DNA of 64,000 nt from Myxococcus fulvus (GTDB lineage Bacteria > Myxococcota > Myxococcia > Myxococcales > Myxococcaceae): positions 186,001 through 250,000 of the forward strand of contig NZ_FOIB01000001.1 of the NCBI RefSeq assembly GCF_900111765.1, in the 5' to 3' direction. How positions within the stretch are numbered: position 1 is the stretch's first letter; each line of letters opens with the position of its first letter. Shown here one piece after another: positions 58,741-64,000 of this stretch. The notes below the pieces were generated by a model. That model saw nothing but the letters and a program-made list of their open reading frames with translations, was not told where the DNA came from and ran no database searches. The position numbers and the translations under genes are program-made.

Positions 58741-59670
58741 CTACAGCGCGACGCCATGCGCGCCTCGGGGGCAGGGGCCCTGGCCGCGTGGGGGCGCGGG
58801 GCGCTCCTTCACGCCGGGGCGCGGCGGGAGGTTCGCGGGTGTCTTCACGTCGTGCACCAGCCCCAGCACGGCGAGCCCTCGCACCATCCACCATCCCGGG
58901 TCCGGCTGTCGCCAGCCCAGGCCCATCCGCGCCGAGCGCGGCCACGCGTGGTGGTTGTTGTGCCACGACTCACCCATGCTGACGAAGGCGAGCCAGCCCG
59001 CGTTGCGGCCCTGCTCCGCGCAGCCGGGCAGCTCGTAGGGTTGCTCGCCCTCCACGTGGCTCACGTAGTGGACGAACCAGAAGCCGTCCTGCGTGAGCGC
59101 CAGCCGCACGAACACGCCCCACACCACCCACGCGGCACCGCCGAGCGCGTACAGCCCGAGCGCCAGCGGCACCTGGAGCCAGAGGCCCCAGCGCTCCAGC
59201 GCGAGGAAGAAGGCATCGTCCGCCACCGCGGGCTCCACCGGGGCCGCGGCGGTGGGCCTCTCCGCGTGCCACGTGCGGAAGAGGGCGTGGCTCATGGCGC
59301 TCGGGAAGCCGTCGCGGTAGCCGAAGTACTCGGGGCAGTCCGCCTCCGGCTGGTTCTGGTGGAAGTCGCGCAGGTGGTGCATGCGGCTCATGGCGATGAC
59401 GCCGCCCAGGCCCGCCAGGGTGCCCAGCAGTCCGAGCGCGCGCTCCACCGCGAGCGGCGCGCGGAAGGCCCGGTGGATGAGGCCGCGGTGGATGCCCACC
59501 GAGACGCCCAGGCACATCGTCAGTCCCGTGAGTCCGGCCCACACCGCCACGGCGCTCCACTCGAGGTACCGCGCGCCGCCGAGCAGGGCCGCCACGTGGA
59601 GGACGCTCCACCGGACGAGCTTCCCTGTGTCCCACCGCGCCTCGCCCCACCGTGTGTCGCTCGTGTCCAT
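58741..59670 (-). CDS. Acyl-CoA/fatty-acid delta-9-type desaturase
   Basis: A 309-aa membrane desaturase. His boxes: HRGLIHRAF (HxxxxH), SRMHHLRDFH and ESWHNNHHAWP (HNNHH). Membrane helices pair between them. It is longer than the other desaturase in this window and keeps the His of the third box. It should introduce a double bond into C16/C18 chains. ATG 59670 is supported by AAAGGGA. A Pro/Arg-rich tail of ~25 residues ends the protein. It is convergent with the beta-barrel gene. Confidence 0.87.
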   Translation of the reverse strand: MDTSDTRWGEARWDTGKLVRWSVLHVAALLGGARYLEWSAVAVWAGLTGLTMCLGVSVGIHRGLIHRAFRAPLAVERALGLLGTLAGLGGVIAMSRMHHLRDFHQNQPEADCPEYFGYRDGFPSAMSHALFRTWHAERPTAAAPVEPAVADDAFFLALERWGLWLQVPLALGLYALGGAAWVVWGVFVRLALTQDGFWFVHYVSHVEGEQPYELPGCAEQGRNAGWLAFVSMGESWHNNHHAWPRSARMGLGWRQPDPGWWMVRGLAVLGLVHDVKTPANLPPRPGVKERPAPPRGQGPCPRGAHGVAL

Positions 59671-59810
59671 GGCCCGTCCCTTTCGGGAGGGGGCCATCGC
59701 AAGCGCCCTGCCAGCGCGGGACGGGCCTGATTCCAGGGGCTTGGACGGGCGAACGGGCGGGACTGTCAACGCCGTTCACAGCGGCCGCGCACCGGGTGGA
59801 CGGCGGCGGC

Positions 59811-61550
59811 TCAGCGCTCCAGGCCCAGCTCGATGCCGGGCATCCACCGTCCCCGCCGTTGTCCGTCCACGCGGACCGAGTCCCAATCCAGCCCCAGGGT
59901 GCCCCTCAGCGCGAAGTCGCCCGTCTTCCAGCGGAGGCCCGCGGCGGCGCGCGCGGAGAGGCCCAGGGCGTCACCTTCGCGGCGACCCGGTCGGTCCACC
60001 ACGGTCATCAGCCAGCCCGCGCCCACCTCGGCGAAGGGCGCCACGGTGCCGCGTCCTCCCAGGCCCGCCATCGCGAGCACGGACATGCGCTGGAGCGTGG
60101 CGTCGTCCACCCAGGCGTCGGGGGCCAGCGCGTAGGTGGCGCGCGCGCCGAAGCGGGTGAGGCCAGGGCCGGGGGCGCGCCAGGACAGGGCGAGGCCGCG
60201 GGCGACACCGCGTCCGCCCAGGGGCGGCGCGCCCAGGGTGAGTCCTGCTTCGAGGCCCAGTGAGCGGGGGACGCCGGAGGGTTCGCCAGGAGAGAGGGCG
60301 GTGGAGAAGTCGACGGCGGGCACTCCGGTGGAGGCGACATAGCCCTCGTAGAAGTCGCGGCCGAAGGGCAGGGCGAAGAGGCCCTGGAGGAGGCTCTCCT
60401 CGGCGGCGCCGCGCGAGGCGACCTCGGGTGGCGAGGAGGGCGGGAGCTCTCCGGACCTGAGGTCCGAGCGACGCACGCGCGCCTCGCCGCCGGGGGTGCG
60501 CAGCCAGTACGCCGTGCGCTCCGGCAGCGCGAGCGTCAGGGGCTCTCCCGCCGCCTGGTGCGCGTCCACGAGGCGCACGCCCGAGGTGTCCTCCACGGAG
60601 ATGCGCGCGCCTCGGGGAGCAGGAGGGAGGTCGAGGCGAGGGCCTTCCGGAGCGGGACCGACGAGGGCGCGCGAGGGGCTGAGGGCGGGAGGGAAGGTGC
60701 GCACGGCGAGCCGGGCCTGGGGGGACTTCACACCGCGGATGGCGGCGGCGACGAAGGCGTCGAGCTCGCTGTACTCGACGCGGCCATCGCCGTTGACGTC
60801 CGCGCCGCCGAGCAGCGCCGAGCGCGCCGCGTGGCTGAAGACACCCGCGCGGATGCGGGACCACTCGTGCGTCTCGCCCTCGGTGCTCTCGGCGAAGATG
60901 GCGCCCACGCGGGGGTGGCCGGAGAGCTGTTCCTGTTCCAGCGCGCGGCGCAGCCTGCGCAGCACGAGCGGGTCTCCGCCGCGACTGCCGACGACGCCCG
61001 CCGCGTGGCACGCGTCGACGAGCAGGTGCACGTAGTCCGCGTCGAGCTTCCCGACCACCCGTGAGTAGAGGCCCTCCTGGTCCAGCTGTCCGTCGGCGAG
61101 CGTGAGGTAGGCGCGGCCCGACTCACCGGTGCGGCCATGGCCCACGTAGACGAAGAGGAAGTCCACGGTGCGCCCGGCGGCGCGGTCCTCGGCGTTGCGA
61201 CGCGCGAGCTGGTCCACGGTCTCATCGAGCACCGTGAGCGTGGGGAGGCGGGCATCGGCCAGTCGCTCACGCTCGGCCTGGGCGGTCTCCGCGTCGGGGA
61301 CGGTGAGCAGGACCACGTCCACGCCGAGCCGGCGCAGTGTCTCCGCCCAGCGCACGCCGTCGTCATCCGCGTAGCGCAGCGGCGGCATGCCTGGTGCGTC
61401 GCTGCCGTTGTACGCGACGACCAGTGCGCGCCGTACGGGAGACGGCTCCGCCGAGGCCGGATTCTCGGCCTGGGCGGCGCTCGTCGTCGCCGTGCACAGG
61501 AACATCAGGGTGCATAGCCCCGTGAGCGGGAATGGGCGCGCCCGATTCAT
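59811..61550 (-). CDS. Secreted caspase-family protein with EF-hand-like loop and beta-barrel-like C-terminus
   Basis: A 579-aa protein. A signal peptide (FPLTGLCTLMFLCTATTSA) precedes a caspase-like p20 domain (~40-270) with catalytic His138 (VYVGHGRTG) and Cys181 (LLVDACHAAG). Within it DVNGDGRVEYSE (251-262) is a clear EF-hand calcium loop. Residues ~300-400 are an Ig-like segment. The last ~180 residues are Gly-rich alternating strands (LGLEAGLTLG, PFAEVGAGWL, GTLGLDWDSV) like an outer-membrane barrel. A protease head on a barrel suggests a periplasmic or surface enzyme. It follows the sigma/anti-sigma genes after 427 bp. ATG 61550 begins the signal peptide. Confidence 0.75.
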   Translation of the reverse strand: MNRARPFPLTGLCTLMFLCTATTSAAQAENPASAEPSPVRRALVVAYNGSDAPGMPPLRYADDDGVRWAETLRRLGVDVVLLTVPDAETAQAERERLADARLPTLTVLDETVDQLARRNAEDRAAGRTVDFLFVYVGHGRTGESGRAYLTLADGQLDQEGLYSRVVGKLDADYVHLLVDACHAAGVVGSRGGDPLVLRRLRRALEQEQLSGHPRVGAIFAESTEGETHEWSRIRAGVFSHAARSALLGGADVNGDGRVEYSELDAFVAAAIRGVKSPQARLAVRTFPPALSPSRALVGPAPEGPRLDLPPAPRGARISVEDTSGVRLVDAHQAAGEPLTLALPERTAYWLRTPGGEARVRRSDLRSGELPPSSPPEVASRGAAEESLLQGLFALPFGRDFYEGYVASTGVPAVDFSTALSPGEPSGVPRSLGLEAGLTLGAPPLGGRGVARGLALSWRAPGPGLTRFGARATYALAPDAWVDDATLQRMSVLAMAGLGGRGTVAPFAEVGAGWLMTVVDRPGRREGDALGLSARAAAGLRWKTGDFALRGTLGLDWDSVRVDGQRRGRWMPGIELGLER

Positions 61551-61562
61551 CGCAGCCCCCGG

Positions 61563-61586
61563 GACAGGGAGCGCTTCGTCATGCCG
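61563..61586. repeat. Direct repeat, copy 1
   Basis: A 24-bp sequence identical to 61785-61808, starting GACAGGGAGCG. The two copies diverge after this but stay similar for about 25 bp more. They are 222 bp apart, upstream of the caspase gene. Confidence 0.7.
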
Positions 61587-61784
61587 AGTGAGGTACGCAT
61601 CATGCGTCGTGGTGTGCCAGGCACCTCCGTATCGATGCGCTCTTCGTGGCGCCGCATCCCCTGTGACAAGGAGAAGGGGTGTGCGCATGCGGTGCTCGCC
61701 ACGCATCGCGACCTGCGGAGCAGCTCCGTGTTGCTGCGCACTCGACTGCATGATGCTTCGAGTCGCCGCAGCTCTCGGGACATG

Positions 61785-61808
61785 GACAGGGAGCGCTTCG
61801 TCATGCCG
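61785..61808. repeat. Direct repeat, copy 2
   Basis: Identical to 61563-61586 over 24 bp. Related words (TGCGAGG, CGCATCATGCG-like) recur around both copies, so a larger degenerate repeat family may be present. Confidence 0.7.
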
Positions 61809-61977
61809 TGCGAGGTGCGCGTCACGCGCTTCGATGTGCCGGTGCACCCGTGCGAGGAGCGCAATGCTTCGGGCCGCCTCCTGCTTTGCGGCCCCCTCAT
61901 GCACCGCGATGCCCCGAGCGGCCTCGGGCCCGGCGACTCCCGTTGAGGCCGCTCGCCCTTCCTCTCCAACAAGTGCG

Positions 61978-62802
61978 TCATGGCTTGTTGCCCCCCACTC
62001 GAACCCTGTGCCGCACCTGGACGACTTCGCCTTGCACCGTCTCGCCGCGCGCGGCCGAGAGCGCCACGCTCGCGCTCGACGCGAAGACCGCGGTGAGCTC
62101 CACCTCGCCCGACTCGGGCAGCCGAGGCGTGATGTCCAGCGCGGTCTCCGAGCCCGGAGCCGCCTTCACCTCGAACGGTCCCTCCACGCGCGAGCCCTGC
62201 TCCGTGCGCACCACCACCGCGACATGCGTGTACGGTGCCCGCACGCCCGCCGCGAACGCGAGTGACGCTCCCGAAGGACACGTGCCCTGTCCGCGCACCT
62301 CCCGCAGTTCCGCGTCCGATGGCACGCAGAACAGCCGCAGCACCGCCGTGCCGGGGCCCTCGCCGCGCGACGCCCACTCTCCCGCGTCTTCAGTCACGCC
62401 CGTCCACAACACCCCGGCGGACACCATCAACGCGAGCACCCACGCCGTGCCCACGTGCCCGAGCGACGGCATGTCCCACGCCCCGCGCACCCACTCCGCC
62501 ACCCGTGCCCAGGGGCCCTTTGCCGCGCCCACGGACACCGAGGACTCACGCCGTTCCTCCAGCGCCCCCAGCACCGCCTGCAAGCCGTGCGTGGACAGCC
62601 GCTCCAGCTCACCCGGGGTCGGCTCGGTGACGGTGTCCCGCGCGAACACGCGGCGCAGGTTCATCACCTGCTCATAACGGGCGCCACATCGCTCGCAGCC
62701 CCGCGCATGACTCAGCACCCGGCTCCACTGTCGCGGAGGCAGGGTGCCGTCGTTGGCGAGGTGGACGAGCTGTCGGTCCACGTGGTGAGTGAACAAGGCC
62801 AT
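61978..62802 (-). CDS. Zinc-finger anti-sigma factor
   Basis: A 274-aa membrane protein. The N-terminal cytoplasmic domain has the ZAS motif HARGCERCG (His32, Cys36, Cys39). One membrane helix (~137-157, AWVLALMVSAGVLWTGV) precedes a periplasmic domain of ~115 residues rich in beta strands (YTHVAVVVRTEQ, EVELTAVFASSA). It should hold the sigma factor encoded 16 nt upstream at the membrane until an envelope signal arrives. ATG 62802 starts at MALFTHHVDRQL. The caspase gene follows downstream. Confidence 0.85.
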   Translation of the reverse strand: MALFTHHVDRQLVHLANDGTLPPRQWSRVLSHARGCERCGARYEQVMNLRRVFARDTVTEPTPGELERLSTHGLQAVLGALEERRESSVSVGAAKGPWARVAEWVRGAWDMPSLGHVGTAWVLALMVSAGVLWTGVTEDAGEWASRGEGPGTAVLRLFCVPSDAELREVRGQGTCPSGASLAFAAGVRAPYTHVAVVVRTEQGSRVEGPFEVKAAPGSETALDITPRLPESGEVELTAVFASSASVALSAARGETVQGEVVQVRHRVRVGGNKP

Positions 62803-62818
62803 GGGCAACTCGCTCTCG

Positions 62819-63505
62819 TCAGGGCACGAAGAGGGGGAAGAGCAGCGCCACCATCGCGGCCGTGGCCGCGGCGGAAGGCAGCCCATCGGGCGACTGGGCC
62901 ACGAGCCAGCCCTCCTCCACGAGGAACGCCGTCATCGCGCGCCGCAGCTTCATCTCGCGCGTCCTCAACTCCTGTCGGGACCACCCCAACAGCAGCGCCG
63001 CGCGCTCCTGGGACAACCCCTGCACGAAGCGCAGGTCCGCCAACCGCCGCGTCCCCTCGTCGAGCCCCGCGAGGAAGCGCCTCACCAGCTCCCGCATCTC
63101 CCCCTCGAGCGCCCGGTCCTCGGGAGAGGGCGACGTGCTCGCCAGCCGCTCCGCCATCGGCGTGTCATCCAGCGCCACCGCCTCGCGCGCGATGCGACCC
63201 GCCGAGCGCAGCACATCCACCGCCGCCTGCTTCGCCACCGCGTTGAGCCACGTCGAATACGGCCGCACGCCGTCGTACGCCAGCCGCGCCTGCTCACGGA
63301 AGGCACGCACGAAGGTCTCCTGGTGCGCGGCCTCCAAATCCAACGGCCCCACGCGTCCCAGTCCCCCGGGCCCGTGGGACACGTACGTGCGCGACAGGAA
63401 CCGCGCCACGTGCGCGGAGTAGGCCCGATAGACGCGCGCGAGCGCCTCCGGTTCCCCTCGACGGAAGGCCTGCAGCAACCGCGGGTCGTCCTTCAACAGC
63501 GACAT
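62819..63505 (-). CDS. ECF sigma factor with hydrophobic C-terminal tail
   Basis: A 228-aa ECF sigma factor. Region 2 (~20-110) includes LDLEAAHQETFVRAFRE and STWLNAVAKQAAVDVLR; region 4 (~150-205) includes RFVQGLSQERAALLLGWSRQELRTREMKLRR. The last ~17 residues, AAATAAMVALLFPLFVP, are strongly hydrophobic, which is not usual for an ECF sigma factor and may attach it to the membrane or the anti-sigma factor. The ATG follows GGGGAGGA. It is the first gene of the sigma/anti-sigma pair and begins 12 nt after the RCC1 gene. Confidence 0.87.
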   Translation of the reverse strand: MSLLKDDPRLLQAFRRGEPEALARVYRAYSAHVARFLSRTYVSHGPGGLGRVGPLDLEAAHQETFVRAFREQARLAYDGVRPYSTWLNAVAKQAAVDVLRSAGRIAREAVALDDTPMAERLASTSPSPEDRALEGEMRELVRRFLAGLDEGTRRLADLRFVQGLSQERAALLLGWSRQELRTREMKLRRAMTAFLVEEGWLVAQSPDGLPSAAATAAMVALLFPLFVP

Positions 63506-63517
63506 GCCGTCCTCCCC

Positions 63518-64000
63518 TCAAGGGGCCTCGAGCCCCTGGACCTCGACGGGCCCGGCGCGCTCCGTCTGCGTCCCGTCACCCAGCTGCCCGGCGGCGTTGG
63601 CGCCCCAGCACTGCACACGCCCGTCCCTCAGCACCGTGCACGTGCTCGTCACACCCGTGCCCAGGTCCATCACCTCGTTCGCCAGGCCCGATACGTCCAC
63701 CGGCGCCGCGCGATGCACCCGCGTCCCGTCGCCGAGTTGCCCGGCCTCGTTCAGGCCCCAGCAGCGCACCCGTCCCTCGGCGCTCAGCGCGCAGGTGAAG
63801 TCCGTGCCCGCGCGCACCTGACGCATGTCCGCCGTCAGCCCCACCGGGCGCACCGGCACCGTGCTGTCGAGCGCGGTGTCATCCCCCAGCGCTCCGGAGG
63901 CATTGAAGCCCCAGCACTCCACCGCCCCGTCGCCCACGCGCGCGCAGGTATGTCCCTTGCCCGCCGTCAGCGCCCTCACGGGCAGGGCCAGGCTCCGCGC
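63518..64000 (-). CDS. RCC1-repeat protein, C-terminal part (5' end outside window)
   Basis: The frame is open to the last base, so only the C-terminal ~160 residues are seen. Three repeats of the RCC1/alpha-tubulin-suppressor type are visible: GKGHTCARVGDGAVECWGFNASG, then TDFTCALSAEGRVRCWGLNEAGQLGDGT, and TSTCTVLRDGRVQCWGANAAGQLGDGT, each with a Cys pair, typical of secreted myxobacterial members. It would form part of a seven-bladed propeller. It ends 12 nt before the sigma factor gene and may be in one transcript with it. Confidence 0.85.
   Translation of the reverse strand, partial: ARSLALPVRALTAGKGHTCARVGDGAVECWGFNASGALGDDTALDSTVPVRPVGLTADMRQVRAGTDFTCALSAEGRVRCWGLNEAGQLGDGTRVHRAAPVDVSGLANEVMDLGTGVTSTCTVLRDGRVQCWGANAAGQLGDGTQTERAGPVEVQGLEAP

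Larger units (their letters stand above)
61551..61977. other. Intergenic region with long direct repeat
   Basis: About 427 bp between the anti-sigma gene and the caspase gene, same strand. It contains two copies of a direct repeat (61563-61586 and 61785-61808, similarity continuing ~25 bp further). It probably holds the caspase gene promoter, perhaps one used by the ECF sigma factor. There is no good ORF: frames encode Arg/Ser-rich sequence. Confidence 0.5.

Noticed and set aside
1..64000. CRISPR array, insertion sequence or integron
   Set aside because: No regularly spaced repeats, transposase motifs, terminal inverted repeats or integrase were seen on either strand.

Overview
The window is very GC-rich, with almost every codon ending in G or C and many 4-bp start/stop overlaps. 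It carries several families typical of predatory, social myxobacteria: a SitA-like polymorphic toxin with its immunity protein, many hybrid histidine kinases, lipoproteins with IPT, collagen-like and DUF7151-type domains, RCC1 repeats and a caspase-family protein. It most likely comes from Myxococcota, suborder Cystobacterineae (Myxococcus/Corallococcus relatives). I see no rRNA, tRNA, CRISPR array, IS element or plasmid/phage origin.\n\nLayout. 1-6 kb: end of an alpha/beta hydrolase, a GspG-like protein with a micro membrane protein, an HtrA-type protease beside a paralogue that has lost its catalytic His, and two lipoproteins. 6.2-10.7 kb: an operon of asparagine-synthase-like protein, GT1 glycosyltransferase and a ROK-type kinase whose motifs are in circularly permuted order, with a divergent radical SAM gene; probably small-molecule or peptide tailoring. 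10.7-14.4 kb: aldo/keto reductase, a DUF4118/PAS/GAF histidine kinase and a 74-aa protein. 14.6-21.2 kb: a tightly coupled five-gene operon (MoxR-like AAA ATPase, unknown, metallopeptidase-like/VWA protein, unknown, PaaK-like adenylating enzyme) behind an orphan NarL-type regulator. 21.3-23.3 kb: SitA-like AHH nuclease lipoprotein and Imm11-like immunity protein. 23.4-36.2 kb: S41 peptidase, dipeptide epimerase, hybrid kinase, SUFU and SMI1/KNR4 immunity-type proteins, a COG3146-type acyltransferase, fatty-acid desaturase, BioA-type aminotransferase, AI-2E transporter and a tail-collar protein.\n\n36.5-47 kb: a collagen-like lipoprotein, acetyltransferases, a DUF1338 protein, an S9 peptidase, an SMR efflux protein, and a DUF4398 lipoprotein/OmpA operon ending in a clear intrinsic terminator. 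47-58.7 kb: 5'-3' exonuclease, response-regulator kinase, truncated haemoglobin, TetR/hydrolase pair, an ABC exporter whose permease is fused to an M1 aminopeptidase, two paralogous lipoproteins and a beta-barrel protein. 58.7-64 kb: a second desaturase, then an ECF sigma factor, its zinc-finger anti-sigma factor and a secreted caspase-beta-barrel protein, next to a partial RCC1-repeat gene.\n\nRecurring signal: at least seven genes have a TAnnnT-like -10 element 7-9 nt upstream of the start codon with no Shine-Dalgarno sequence, which predicts leaderless mRNAs. Most other genes have a GGAGG-type ribosome site. All functions are inferred from reading the translated sequence by eye; no database search was run.
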